Assembly (NCBI GenBank): GCA_963693315.1
Contig: OY856188.1
Span: 271,059,114-271,123,113, forward strand
Source of the DNA: Diogma glabrata
Lineage: Eukaryota > Arthropoda > Insecta > Diptera > Cylindrotomidae
Direction: 5' to 3'
DNA: 64,000 nt
The position numbers and the translations under genes are program-made. Positions 1-13,388 of this stretch are shown here, one piece after another. The notes beneath the pieces are model-generated. The model did no database searches. It worked only from the letters and a program-made list of their open reading frames with translations, and had not been told where the DNA came from. Position 1 is the stretch's first letter, and each line of letters starts with the position of its first letter.

Positions 1-360
1 ATAAAAATGTCTGGAGCAGTGTTTCAATTGACGTGGAATGCTCCATATATAATTATTGAAACCCTTATTTGCGTCCTGCATTGTATGCTTTTGCAAATAA
101 TTATCTAAAATTATAGTGATATTATCAAAAATTGTAAAATGATTAAATTAAATAAAGAAAAAAAACATCGACGAGGCAGTTTGAGTACTGTGCCGGATGA
201 TTTTAAGTCTGCTGAGCATCTAAACCTAATTCAAATTATTACTGAAACGGGTAGATCATTACCAGACTTATGTGAGTTTGAGGGTCTTGTATATAAAAAA
301 TAAAACTTTGCTGTGATTGACCTGAGGGTGGCGTCTACTGTGATTTCCTGAACCGATAAC
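1..360. other. AT-rich stretch without a gene
   Basis: No reading frame or structural motif could be supported here. The stretch leads into a degraded Ty3/gypsy pol region, so it may be older sequence of the same element, but nothing in it proves that. Confidence 0.4.
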
Positions 361-369
361 CGAAACGTT

Positions 370-1014
370 TATCATTCAGGCCCATAATTGTCCGACCATT
401 TAAGTCGTTTCTACTACTGGCCTATGATGGTACATAAAGTTAGCGAGTATATTAAAGGTTGTAAAATGTGTAAAATGAGTGTAAAATGTGTGTAAAGTGT
501 GTAAAATGAGTAAGGCCACAAATGCGAGCGTACGTGTTCCAATGATAACTCATCTTAAGTCGGAGCGAATGATGCAGCGTTACTTCGTGAATATCGTTGG
601 TCCGTATCCACGATCCAAAACCGGTATTTCTGATAGTGTTGAACGTTTTACTAAGTTTCCTTTTCGGAAGCATACCCCAGAAATTATTTGTTGGGGATTG
701 GAAACGCAAGTTTTTCAGGTTTTTGGTTGGCCAGAAATTGTAGCATAGACAATCCGTCAACCGAAGATTTCTTACGTAAGTGGGGTGTGATCATATTTGC
801 AGCCGTCTATTCCCCTCAAGCTAACGCGTCTGAAAGCATGAACCGTAGTGTCCTCGGTGCCATTCGCGATTACCTTGAGGAAGAATATACTTGCTTTTAT
901 CTACTAAGGCAAAGAATACATTTTCTCCATTCACAGGTGAACAGATTCACAGGTCCTGAAAACTTGGGCGCCGCAAGTGACGAACAGGGCGAGCGTTTTC
1001 ACTCAAGATCGTAA
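370..1014 (+). pseudogene. Ty3/gypsy pol remnant: integrase
   Basis: Fragments in several frames together look like the integrase of a Ty3/gypsy LTR retrotransposon. Around 400-520 there is a zinc-binding-like stretch (FYYWPMMV then KGCKMCKM). At 560-750 follows the start of the catalytic core, and at 780-880 a stretch ending YSPQANASESMNRS, a hallmark of arthropod gypsy integrases. Frameshifts and stops break it, and a short GTGTAAAATG-type duplication at about 463-515 disrupts the cysteine motif. The protein would insert the element's cDNA into host DNA; this copy cannot. The assignment rests on motif recognition, not alignment. Confidence 0.75.
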
Positions 1015-1854
1015 AATTTTTTAAGACAGACACAAAGGTTTTTGAGACGAAAGTAGACTAGACGAGACTGATTAGTAAACTAGACGAGACAGATTTCTTA
1101 AAGTATTTTGCCCGTACTCAGCGCACTAGAATCTATAAAAAATTAAAACATTTTGGCGAAAGTATATAATCCATGTAAGCTAGTGTTATTTTCAGTGTTG
1201 CGATTTTATTTTATTTTGTCCACAAAAAGTTTTTGTTATTTTTGTGCGTGGTAGCACAATTTATTTTCTTTTATTTTAATCCGCTCAAAAGGGAAGAGGA
1301 ATAAAATCAATTTTTCCTTCTAACTATCCGTTATACATATTTTTGTTTGTTTTGCTTTATTTTGATTAGTTTTCGTCCTGTGTCGAAAAATCTTATTATA
1401 AAAAAAATCTCTGAAAGGATTATTTTTATTTTTTTTAAATAATTATCTCCCAACAAATGTTTTTACTTTGCTCACAAAAAGTGTTTTCTTAAATTCTTTT
1501 ATTTTATCTTAAGAGACAGGGCGAAAAACAAAAAATAAAGCCCACATGGTTTTATTTTTAAAATAAGTGCACAGACGTGCGTCCGAGCTTTTAATAATTT
1601 TTTAAACTTTATCACAATTGGATTTTTTTGGATTGTAAATGTGTCAAGTATGGCCCCATGCCATGCGATCATTGTTATAAAACCATAATACATGCACAAT
1701 AACTTAAATTTTTAAAAATACCAGTGATATCGGTTACCAGTTAGCCGACAATATTTCAAGAAAATCCCGATAAGCTGTAATTGAAAAAGCATTAAATTTA
1801 GAAACTAGCGGAAACGCCAGGACGGAACGAGTTTTGACGATGGAGTCAATATTT
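1015..1854. other. Non-coding AT-rich stretch, probably 3' part of the gypsy remnant
   Basis: No gene seen. It lies between the integrase fragment and a purine-rich tract plus candidate LTR, so it is best read as decayed 3' sequence of the same element. The minus-strand open stretch at 1499-1699 has no recognisable similarity. Confidence 0.4.
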
Positions 1855-2021
1855 CAGGGGGAATGATGGGAAATCAAATCAAGAGACGCCGATAAAATTA
1901 AATATTTGAACCCGAACACCCCGGAAGGGGTGTGGAAGAGCATTTGAATATATTATGTGTTTAAATTTGTTCTATACTTATACACTGTAATAATTATATA
2001 AATAAAGCATAACCTTGCAAA
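1855..2021 (+). repeat. Polypurine tract and candidate 3' LTR
   Basis: A purine run (CAGGGGGAA, 1855-1863) is followed directly by TGATGGG. That is the expected arrangement of the plus-strand primer site and the TG start of a 3' LTR in a plus-strand Ty3/gypsy element. An AATAAA signal lies near 2000, and the sequence could end at the ACA near 2021. The start is the better supported end; the 3' limit is a guess, and no partner 5' LTR is in the window. Confidence 0.45.
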
Positions 2022-2029
2022 CAAAAAAA

Positions 2030-3820
2030 AATTATTAAAATCTGCTAACTCGTTCGAGCACAATTTAATTTTAAACTTTGCTTGTCACTAAATTTCTAAC
2101 AAATTTCGAGTCACCTTATGTGAATGACTGCTGAAAAAATAAAAAAAATAATTAACATGTATTAATATTTTTTATTCTCCTAACGATTACCGTTTCAAGA
2201 AAATCGGAAAAGTTCGGATTAAAATTTCTTATTTTATCGACGTCTTGATTGGATTTTTCATTAATAGGAAAACTAAAACAGTGGGATGAACCTCGGTGTA
2301 TTCAAGGTAGAAGGAAATGTAACGGTTAAGAAGACCTGGGATACTCTTCGACCATTTGCGACCTATGTTAACGAAACAAACCTGGAGTAAAACTGCACCC
2401 AACGATGCTAAATACAGATGATCCGGGCAGTTCGAAATTTGTAGGAAAAGATGTCACAACGCATAGACCACAACATCCAGTTTGTAGGGATCCAATTCAA
2501 CCAAGGATAGATTATGGCAAACATACAGTCAATTGGCTTAAAAAAGTTTTACTGAAGTTTAGGGTTGATTTGCATTCGCACTTGTGACGAGAATTGGAGA
2601 TGCCAGGCAATTAATTTGAAGGGTGAAGATACGCTAAGTTTTTTTCGAAGTGAGAGCAAAGACCAACTCCTAACACATAGGCACAAGGAATTTCAGTGGA
2701 GAGAATCAATACTACCGGTTTTGATAGTTTAATTGGACCCGCGAGTTACTCAAATCCATCAAAACAAAGCAGCGTCAATAATGATGATCAGGACGATCCC
2801 TTAGCAAAACCCAGCATTCACATCAATGCAGAACGACACGGGACAGAGTTATGTTCCTTGCAAGCAACGAGACAAAGGTTTTGAGCTTTTTTTTTGATCT
2901 GGTTAGCTACGGCATATTTTTTTTTGTTATGCCGCCGCCATTGTCATAGTCGCTATAGGTACGGTTGAGAAAACACTTTGTTAAACAGTGCGAGGGATCT
3001 CCGTCTGGCAGAGACTGAAACACTATTTGGCCAAATTCACAGTGAACACAATTACAAAGAAAAAAAAAACTCAATGTTTTATTATTTGGGATGAAACAAA
3101 AAACAGCACCGGAGACAAAATACCTAAAACTTGCTCTTTTGATATCAAACTTTTGTGAAGAATTTTCATAAGGAAAGCAACAAGAGCTCTTATGGTGTTC
3201 AAAAACTTCGCAACTTAAACTTTGGGTTGCAACAAAATAAACAAGATAAACACAATGACAGAGCTGGGGAAAGTTAGTATACATGCACTGGCCAGTATCT
3301 GCATTATGAAACCATGTGAACATGTCTTTCTGCGTCAATGGAGATGCTGCCAAAACTGGTTCCATTCTACTTACGGTTAGGAGCATATGTTTTCTACTGG
3401 AAGTATGCAACCAGATTGATCATTGAGCAAGAGTGAAGCAATTGTATGCGATCATCTGGTACGCAGTTGGTTCTAAATCCGAAGTGACTACAGTAGTAAG
3501 TTTTTTTGAGCTAAATACTCTAAACGAGATAGAAATTCATGAAATCGAACTATGTCGTAATTTTAGCCTGACGAATAACTACCGGAACAAAACGAATGAT
3601 ATTTCGACCCAGCCGATCCGTGTTCCTTCCTTAAACCATCAACCATATTTGGGCACTTGGTAGGAAGTATAACGAGTTTGGCAACTGTTAAATGGAATTA
3701 GTACGGGAGAACCTGATAATGCTCATCTGAGACTTCAAAGAAAGCATAAAACAGTTAAGACAAATTACTATCTAACTTAATTTTGAACTTTAAATATTTG
3801 ATCACAAAATTTTTATTATT
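2030..3820. other. Unresolved stretch, likely within a Mipep intron
   Basis: Short open stretches occur on the plus strand (2405-2587, 2696-2884, 3433-3663) and one of 167 codons on the minus strand (2907-3410). None shows a recognisable domain, and all are interrupted or low in complexity. Two plausible Mipep exons lie just to the right on the minus strand with no further exon visible here, so this stretch is probably intron holding decayed transposon sequence. That placement is inference. Confidence 0.4.
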
Positions 3821-3826
3821 ACAAAC

Positions 3827-4154
3827 CATTTTCCGACTTCGTGTTTTCGATATTGCTTCTTTAATCAGATCATCTGTCTTAAAAATAACATTTTCTTTTA
3901 ATAAACAGAATCCTTCTGGTGTTCTTAATTCTGGAATATTAAATAATCCCTGAAAGTTAGCAAAACATAAGAATAAAATTTTCATCCAATAATACAAATA
4001 TTCCTAAGCTCACCGTTCTTTCCTTAGTGAAATTTAATTTTGCTGATGGTCTGGTATTAAATGCCGTGGCTAATGGTGACCATGTCGATAGTTTTAACTT
4101 GCTAACATTCGAATAGCCAAACCGCAGAGAAAATTTTCCTTGTTTTAAAAACAT
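3827..4154 (-). CDS. Mipep: Mitochondrial intermediate peptidase, first two exons (partial)
   Basis: Two exons with clean splice sites encode 88 residues. Exon 1 (4014-4154, 47 codons) begins MFLKQGKFSLRFGY, a basic N-terminus fit for a mitochondrial presequence, and includes STWSPLATAFN. Exon 2 (3827-3949, 41 codons) begins GLFNIPELRTPEGF. STWSP..AAFN and GLF..PEL..PEGF are features of the N-terminal region of MIPEP, the family M3 metallopeptidase that trims octapeptides from imported mitochondrial proteins. The intron (3950-4013, 64 nt) is GT-AG in phase 0. A GTTTGT donor follows exon 2. The HEXXH catalytic part is not in the window. The ATG has a CGAAAATG context. The identification comes from remembered family features and has not been checked by a search. 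Confidence 0.78.
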
Positions 4155-4646
4155 TTTCGTGTTTAATTTTCCACAATTTAGATATTTAAACAGATCAAGT
4201 AAAAATTGTGTAATAAAATACCACTAAGCGTTATATACCTATAACTTCTTCATAATTATTTGAATTTATTCGCTTTTTTATTCAAACAAATTATCAATTT
4301 GAATTATGAGCAAATAAATGTTTTTATTTTTAATCTTGACATTTCTAGGTTAGAAATTTTTGACGTTTAAATAAATTATATTAGGGATGTTTAGGTATAT
4401 ATGGTTTGTGTCAATGATACAACTATAAAACTATTTAGTACATAACGCTGAAACGATTTGAGATTTTGCTTAAGGTCAGGGTTGGACAAAGCTTATGAAA
4501 TGAATTACAAATTTTAATATTATCTAATTAATTTGTTTTTTTTATTTATTAAATTTATTTTAAGCGAAACTTTAGAAGTCACGCGAACACATTTTATGCA
4601 AATTTTGATTTCATATTGTTTTTACGAAGTTGTGGATTCTTGTCGT
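4155..4646. other. Tpi-Mipep intergenic region
   Basis: This gap of under 500 bases separates the stop codon of Tpi from the start of the downstream minus-strand gene. It must hold the Tpi 3' UTR and the promoter of the putative Mipep gene. It is very AT-rich; no specific promoter element could be assigned. Confidence 0.6.
4541..4559 (-). terminator. Tpi polyadenylation signals
   Basis: On the minus strand, AATAAA hexamers occur three times here, about 90-105 bases past the Tpi stop codon. This is the usual place for cleavage and polyadenylation signals. Which one is used cannot be told from sequence. Confidence 0.55.
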
Positions 4647-6373
<1,727 letters not shown>

Positions 6374-7027
6374 TAAGGGCGATGATACATGTAAAAGAAA
6401 TATCTTTCAGACATAAAAAATTTCGCATTTAATTGGTTGAGGGGCGGTAACATTTTTTAAATTTCAAAAAAATATTTTTACTGAAAGACAGAAAAAATAT
6501 CTGTAAGATATAAAAACATAACCTAAAAAGATATTTTTTGCTTGACAGTTAAAACTGATTAACTGAAAAATTGATTTTAAAAGTAAGTTTTACCAATAAT
6601 CAATTACAATTAACTTAATTTGATTATTTAATTACAATTAAAATAATTTGTTTACTTATTCATATAGATTTAGGCATTTTCACATTGGACCAAATTTTTA
6701 TTTTTTTGTTGCAACTATCGCTTAATCTAAATCTATATGAATAAGTAAACAAATTATTTTAATTGTAGCTAAATCATCAAATTAAGTTAATTGTAATTGA
6801 TTATTGGTAAAGCTTACTTTTAAAATCAATTTTTCAGTTAATCAGTTTTAACTGTCAAGCAAAAAATATCTTTTTAGGTTATGTTTTTATATCTTACAGA
6901 TATTTTTTCTGTCTTTCAGTCAAAAATATTTTTTTGAAATTTAAAAAATGTTACCGCCCCTCAACCAATTAAATGCGAAATTTTTTATGTCTGAAAGATA
7001 TTTCTTTTACATGTATCATTGCCCTAA
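6374..7027. mobile_element. Harbinger-like foldback MITE with TAA target duplications
   Basis: Two arms of about 295 bp (6377-6671 and about 6728-7024) are near-perfect inverted repeats of one another around a spacer of roughly 55 bp. The element begins GGGCGATGATACATG and ends with the complement of GGGCAATGATACATG. TAA flanks both ends (6374-6376 and 7025-7027). A TAA or TTA 3-bp duplication and GG-rich termini are typical of PIF/Harbinger elements. No transposase is encoded, so this is a non-autonomous copy. Transcripts would fold into a long hairpin. The arms differ at only a handful of sites, which suggests a fairly recent origin or gene conversion between arms. Confidence 0.85.
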
Positions 7028-7672
7028 TTTAACAAAGTTTTTAAAACAAAGCACACTTCGGTCCGGTCTGCCGAAATGGCAGGTCGTTAAATCGAAAACA
7101 AAAATTTTGATTTAAGTTATTTTGTGAATTTATAGCTGAGTATGTGCTGGGTCTACTGAGTTTCTATAATCACTTATTAAGGACGAATCCCAACTGTATA
7201 ACACAAATTCCATTAAGTTTTTCGTAGACGATCCAGCACACGTTGACAGAAAAATTTAATTGAAATTCCATAGTTGCTCTTTCAATCTAATTGTAGTGTC
7301 CGATCAACCTTTATCTCTCTCCCATATAATTATATATAAATAGATACATATATAACTTTTGTTCATTCTTTCGTATGTTTAAGCAAAAAATTTTTTATAT
7401 ATGAATGTGAACTATTGCGTCATCTCCAATATTTATAACTCAAATTTCCTTTACACTCAATGTTAAGAATTTATTTATTTATAAAATTTACAATAATTTA
7501 TCTAAGTTTTGAAACAGCAACTTTTTCTTTGAATCAATAGAAAATAATATATTCAGGAAACTTTGACAGTGAATAGTGAAATATAATTATTAGAACTGTA
7601 TATATCATAATTCTTTAAGGCTAGTCGCAACCAACACTCCATTATATTCTTAAAGCTAGTTCACCACAAACA
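7028..7672 (-). repeat. Candidate 3' LTR sequence of gypsy copy A and flank
   Basis: On the minus strand, a purine tract (AGCGGGGGAG, 7673-7682) ends and TGTTTGTGG begins at 7672, as expected at a polypurine tract/LTR junction. A related GTGTTGG motif recurs about 40 bases further in. The LTR end could not be found, and the rest of the stretch towards the foldback element holds no gene. Confidence 0.4.
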
Positions 7673-8240
7673 CTCCCCCGCTAGTATCATCGAAGATGAG
7701 ACGATATAGAAATATTATTGTGCTACAGCACGAAGGAAGCGAGAAGGGGTTCGAGTGGTTCTGCCTGCTCGCGTAATTGTAGATGCAGGGTGGAATATGT
7801 GTTGTTGAGGATTGGTGTCAAATCTAACCCTTTTAGTAGATACAGTTGCCTTAGCGTCACTTTGTCTCGTTTCTACCGAGCTGGAAGGAGAAGACTGGAA
7901 TGTGTCCCAAGTAGTATGGACAATATCTGTAGAAGACGAAGTTTCGTCTGCGCGACTGAGATCAGTTCTCAAAGTAGGTGAGTTTTGAGTTAAATCATCT
8001 TCAGATTGTTCCCTAAAGCAAGGTTTTAATCTGTCGATTGAAACTCGAATGTGTTGACCTCTACGGTCAATAACGAAATTTTTATCATCGCGGCTGATGA
8101 CTTGGAAAGGACCTTCGTATGGCGATTGTAGTGCATGAAGACATGCGAACAAGACTGGAGATTTTTGGAGACGAAAACTTTAGAAGAAGTGTGTCTTGAT
8201 GCAATGGCGGGACGAAGGTGATCAAAATGTTGTTTTTGGT
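7673..8240 (-). pseudogene. Gypsy pol 3' end, copy A (integrase C-terminal region)
   Basis: An open frame at 7715-8152 encodes 145 residues with YEGPFQVISRDDKNFVID followed by SIDRLKPCF, the GPY/F-like module at the C-terminus of gypsy integrases, and ends near TRAGRTTRTPSRF. Alignable sequence to the next copy stops near 8237, so it is truncated at its 5' side. It is closely related to copy B at 9018-9605 in the same orientation. It is non-functional alone. Confidence 0.8.
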
Positions 8241-9017
8241 AGCTTCCGGTTGTCCAATAGATAATTATTATTTGTAGTTTCCGCTAGTGGTGTTGTTGAA
8301 TGGTGAAACTTGAGAGTTGTCCAGGTGATTTTCGACTCAACCAATTTAAAATGCGGTAGAGTTCCTTGCTGGATGCTTACATAGATGATAATATAGTGTC
8401 TTATATTCCAGGAAGAGCATTTATAACCTTGCATTTACACACACCATAAATAAGAAATATTCTTCATATCAGCTATGTAAATCAAGCTCGACGAGCTAAT
8501 GACGCACTTTTTAAAACCTTTATTTGTGATATCAACAACATTTTGTGTTTAACAGCGTTTAACAGTATATCTAATACTAATTCATAAGTTGTTCTTTTAT
8601 AATACGAAATTGTTCACAAACGTATTAGTATACAATGTAACTATAGTATATAAGTTTATTATTTTTATTGATTTCGAAACTTTATTAAAATAGAAGTTAA
8701 TATACTTTTAATAACATGAGTTGAGTTTTATATGAATAAAATAATATTAATATAAAAACTAACAAAATTGCGAAATTGGCGTGGTTACAAACAACAAAAA
8801 TTATTCGAGAGTGACAGTACAATAGTCAAACTTAACATTATACATGCGTTTACTAAAAACAGTCAATTTCCTTTATTTCCCTTAACCAGGCGTTTCCTCA
8901 ACCATGGAATAAAATACGATGCAATACTCAAGAAAGTTTGTTGAAATCATATTTGTTTGTATATTGAAATTATATTTATGTAGTGGTTATGTACAACGGA
9001 AGTTTATTGCCACAACA
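8241..9017 (-). repeat. Candidate 3' LTR of gypsy copy B, plus unassigned DNA
   Basis: Read on the minus strand, the purine tract AGAGGGGAG (9018-9026) is followed at 9017 by TGTTGTGGCAATAAAC, the expected start of a 3' LTR. The other end was not found. The left part of this stretch (8241-8450) contains an open frame (8222-8434) with no recognisable similarity; the rest is AT-rich. Confidence 0.4.
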
Positions 9018-9605
9018 CTCCCCTCTAGTTTCATCGAAGATGAGACGATATAGATTATTGTGCTACAGCACGAAGGAAGCGAGTAGGGGTACGAGTAATT
9101 CTGCCTGCTCGTGTAATTGTTGATGCAGGGTGGAATAGTTCTTGTTGAGGAATGAGATTAAAGCTAACCTTCTTAATTGAAACAGTCGCTTTAGCGTCAC
9201 GTTTCCTCGCATCTTCAGAGGTAGAAGGGAAAGACGAAGATGTGTCCGGAAGAGTAGGATGGACGTTATCTGTAGTAGACGATGTTTCGTCTGCGCGACT
9301 GAGATCAGTTCTCAAGGCCGGTGAGTTTTGAGTTAAGTCATCTTCAGATTGTTCCCTAAAGCAAGGTTTTAATCTGTCGATGGAAACTCGAATGTGTTCG
9401 CCTTTATGGTCAATGACGAAATTTTTATCATCGCGACTGATGACTTGAATGAGACCTTCGTATTGTACAGAATTACGTACTAAGTCAGTACGTAAGAAGA
9501 CATGCGAACAAGACTCGAGAGCTTTGGAGACGAAATCTTTAGGAGAAGTGTGTCTTGATACGAAGGTGGTTGAAATGTTGTTTCTACTGAGAAACGAAGT
9601 CAGAT
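9018..9605 (-). pseudogene. Gypsy pol 3' end, copy B
   Basis: This corresponds to copy A and carries the same C-terminal integrase module: VISRDDKNFVID, SIDRLKPCFREQSEDD, then a TRAGRITRTPTRF tail in the 86-codon frame at 9055-9315. Upstream on the minus strand it continues through KDFVSKALESCSHVF and a V.NSVQYEG stretch to a LINE insertion at 9606. With the pol region beyond the LINE it forms one element, broken by stops and frameshifts. Confidence 0.8.
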
Positions 9606-11190
9606 TTTTTTTTTTTTAAATAAAATGTGTTGTGTAATAGGGTTTAGAATATGTGTCACAACAACACATAAATACCTTTTAAGACCTAGGTCTAGACCTG
9701 GAACCCACAACAACTGGCGTTCTAAGGTGTAGATTAACGCTTTTTTTAAACATCTGTGGGTTGAAGCCACCTGAAACTAAGTGTTCCGGCAAACTATTCC
9801 ATTTGTACGCAGTTCGGACAAGGAAATCTCTCTGCGATCTGCCAGTATGACAGCGCGGGATCTTTACCGTTTCACCGGTTGCGGCAGCCGATTGCCGAGT
9901 GGAACGGGGGTAAGAATAAGTTTGAGGCATGATGCCGTAGATTTCATCTGAGCACTGCTGATGACGATATTTGTAAAAAACAACGAGGTCAGCAACAGTG
10001 CGACGATGTTGTAGGGAATCAAGTTTTGATGTCAAAGTTCGATCACCCACAATTCGTATAGCCCGCTTTTGAACAGAGTCCAAGAGGGCCAAGATGGAAA
10101 CAGAGGCAGCACCCCAAACTTGACAGTAGTACTCCATACAGGGACGAATATAGGACTTATAAACATGGAGCAATTGGTATGGAGTGAAAAATTTTTTGCA
10201 TCCATTTAGGAGGCCAGTTTTTTAGACGCGCTTTTTGCCATCGCCATTACATGATCGTTCCAGAGTAGGTCATTTGAAACTGTGACACCCAATAAACGAA
10301 TGTTTTAACATTCACCTATTGGTTCATCACACATACTGAATAAACTATCTTTGGGGAACTCGGTCTTTAATCTGGAAACAATCAACAGCTGTGTTTTGGT
10401 AGAGTTGAAATTGACAAGGTTTTGGTCACCCCAGTCGGCTTCTTTATTCAGGTCTTTGTTCACGTTTATGGCAGCGTCTCTCCGGGCAGTACTAATTCGT
10501 TCGTGCATTTTACCTTTTGAAGGAAGGGGCTCGAACGACTTGTGCAGAGTACTATCATCTGCAAAACTATTTATTGGGTTGCTGGTGATTTTGAACAATT
10601 CGTTGATATAAATCAAAAATAGGGTTGGGGACAATACTGAGCCTTGGGGTACACCAGCGATAATTAGTTTAGACTCGGAAGAAAATTCGGAAGAAAGGTT
10701 CCAACAATGCGCTACATAGTTTAATAGATCGGTAGTTGATCTTTTGTTTCGAAAACCGTATTGGCTGTCGGATATTAAATGATTTTCTTCCAGAAATTTT
10801 GAAATATGTGTATTAATATAATGCTCATAGACTTTGGATAGGACCGATAGTAAAGCTATTGGCCTATAATTTGAGATATCGGATTTTTTGGGGACGGGCT
10901 GGACATTTGCCAACTTCCAGCACGAGGGAAATATACCAGATTTGTAGGATTGGTAGAATATTTTAGTTAAAGTTGGTGCAAGTTCTTTGGAAAAGGTTTT
11001 TAAAATAATGGGTGGAATATTGTCCATTCCTGAGGCTTTGTTGGTGTTTAACCCCTTTAAAAGTTTAGCGACTATTTTGGGTTTGAAGTGAAGTTCATTC
11101 ATATTAACTCCTGAAGACTGGATTTGAGGTATTTCTTTAGGAGTTTCCATTGAAGGGTTGGAAGGTGGTGGATTGAGGAGTGGAAGTGGT
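9606..11190 (-). pseudogene. 5'-truncated LINE inserted in gypsy copy B; motif A of RT deleted
   Basis: The 3' end is marked by a poly(A) tail, seen as a T run at 9606-9617. Frames at 10305-11270 and 9679-10173 encode the reverse transcriptase and C-terminal region of the LINE family whose intact copy lies at 42577-46510. They share NTNKASGMDNIPP, AGVPQGSVLSPTLF, NSFADDSTLH and YIRPCMEYYCQVWG. Compared with the intact copy, about 55 residues are missing between YVAHCWN and AGVPQGS. That stretch contains RT motif A with the first catalytic aspartate. The right end near 11190 is a 5' truncation inside the gypsy frame. No clear target duplication was found. Confidence 0.85.
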
Positions 11191-13388
11191 GTTCTCGCTA
11201 AAGAATTCACCAGGGAGACGAATGTTAGTACCATAGACGAGCTCTGCCGATGAAGATTGGAAGTCTTCACGGAAAGTGGGTCGTAAACCTAGTAGTATTG
11301 ACGGCAATATACGCGTCCAGTCCGTTTTGTCGTAGGCCATTATCGCAGATTTTAGAGTTCGGTGCCAACGTTCGATGAGGCCGTTACATTTAGGATTGTA
11401 GCTTGTAGTTCATTTACGTTCAAAACCGATTAGTTTTGACAACTGGTTGAAGAGATCGGATTCGAATTGGGAGCCCTGATCAGTGACAATTACTGAAAGG
11501 ATTCCGAAACGCGCAATCCAATTGGAGTAAAGAGCTGATGCTACCGTTTCAGCTGTGATATCCGAGATAGGAATGGCTTCAGGCCATCGAGTATAACGGT
11601 CAATAATTGTGACACAATAGCGTTTGTCCTCAGAGGTAGGAAGTGGACCATTAATGTCCATATGTATCACGGAAAAATCTCTGAGAAGTGGAGGGATAAT
11701 TACCTAATGGAGATTGATTGTGACGAGAAACTTTTGCCTTTTGACAAGCCAGGCAGTTCTGTGCCATTTGTCGTGCATCCTTTTTAATTGATGGCCAAAT
11801 GACTTTTTCAGCAAGTAGTTTGGCAGAACTGTGGAGATAAATTGGAGACTATTGTGGAGACTATTGAAAACAGATTGACAAAATTGCTTTGGAATAAAGG
11901 GTCGTGAATTACAAGTAGAGGTATCACATAAAATAGTTTTGGCCCTAGAATTGCCAAACGATACTGGAAAGGATTGGAATTGAAGTGTGGGACTAGTGTC
12001 CACTAATTCCTTTAGTTCGCTATCGTTGAACTGAGCGTCAGCAGTTTTTTCGTAGTTAATGTTTTCTGGAATTGATATTTGCTCGACACGAGAAAGTATG
12101 TCGGCAACTACATTATCAATTCCAGAAATCTGGCAAATACCAGTCGTGAATTGACTGATAAAATCTAAATGGCGGAATTGGCGAGGACTAGCTTTGGCAG
12201 GGTTTTGCGACAAAGCGTAGATAAGTGGCTTATGATCGGTAAAGAGAGTGAAGATTCTACCTTCAAGGAGATACCAAAAATGTTTGATTGCAGAGTAAGC
12301 TGCAAGGAGTTCACGATCATACGCGCTGTATTTCTGTTGCGTTTCGTTGAGTCGCGCAGAGAAGAATCTAAGAGGTGTCCCACAATCGTCAATTTTTTGT
12401 TGAACAACGGCGCCAAGTGCTTTGTCGGAAACGTCGACCATTACGGCAAGTTGGGCAGAGTGTAAGGGGTGAGAAAGAGTTGTTGCCTCACTGATTTGCC
12501 GCTTGCATAACTCGAAGGTTTGAATGGCTTCTTCGGACTATTGAATGACACGTTTGTCATTCTTTTTGGAACCTATAAGGAAATCGTTGAGGATGGCTTA
12601 GTTGCCACCAGCGTGAGGAATGAATCGGCGGTGAAATCTAATAATTCCTAGAAAACAGCGGAGTTGTATAACTGTTTCGGGACGTTCGTAACGATTAATG
12701 GCATCGACACGTTCAGGAGTAGGTTTGATTCCAGTTGAATCAATGGAATGTCCGAGAAAATCAACGTTGGTTTTAGCAAAGTTGCATTTATCAATGTTGA
12801 TAATGAGACCTGCGTCGGAAAGACGCTCAAAAACTTTCCTTAAATGTTTGAGGTAATCCTCAAAGGTTTCAGAAGCAATAAGGAGGTTATCTATGTAGAT
12901 GAAACAGAAATTTAGGTCTCGGAAAAGGGAATGTATGAAGCGTTGGAAGGATTGCGTAGCGTTTCGCAATCCGAAAGTCATTCGAATGAATTCGAAGAGT
13001 CCAAAAGGAGTTGAAATTGCAGTTTTTACAATATCGTGCTCATCAATAGGAATTTGATGATATGCGCGTTATGCGAAAAAAATTTGCATCCATGGAGTTG
13101 ATGCGAAATATCCTCAGTATGTGGAACAGGATATTTATCAGGAGTAGTGAAGTTATTAAGAGAGCGGTAGTCACCGCAAGGTCTCCACTCGCCGTTCTTC
13201 TTTTTGACGAGATGGAGAGGAGAGGACCAAGGTCTGTTTAACGGTTGGCAAATGCCTTGCGACAACATAATGTCGAATTCCGTCTTAGCGATGGCCAGTT
13301 TGTCAGGAGCTAATCGTCGGTACTTACAAGCGACGGGAAGACTGTGAGTCTCAATGACGTGAGTCACGTTGTGTCTGGTTTCGAACAT
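11190..13388 (-). pseudogene. Gypsy copy B pol: RT, RNase H, integrase (degenerate)
   Basis: Reading down the minus strand, frames encode reverse transcriptase (13026-13388 with SPLHLVKKKNGEWRPCGDYR; 12598-12981 with MTFGLRNATQSFQRF), RNase H (11704-12441 with VDVSDKALGAVVQQ and FTDHKPL) and integrase (11410-11670 with MDINGPLP and [11 protein letters not shown]; 11137-11340). The order RT-RNase H-integrase is that of Ty3/gypsy. The catalytic YIDD box reads YIDN, and stops and frameshifts separate the blocks, so the copy is inactive. The gag and protease regions and the 5' LTR were not found upstream. Confidence 0.88.

Noticed and set aside
2907..3410. 167-codon minus-strand open frame
   Set aside because: No domain, cysteine-rich by chance-like composition, no splice or promoter context, and located in a probable intron.
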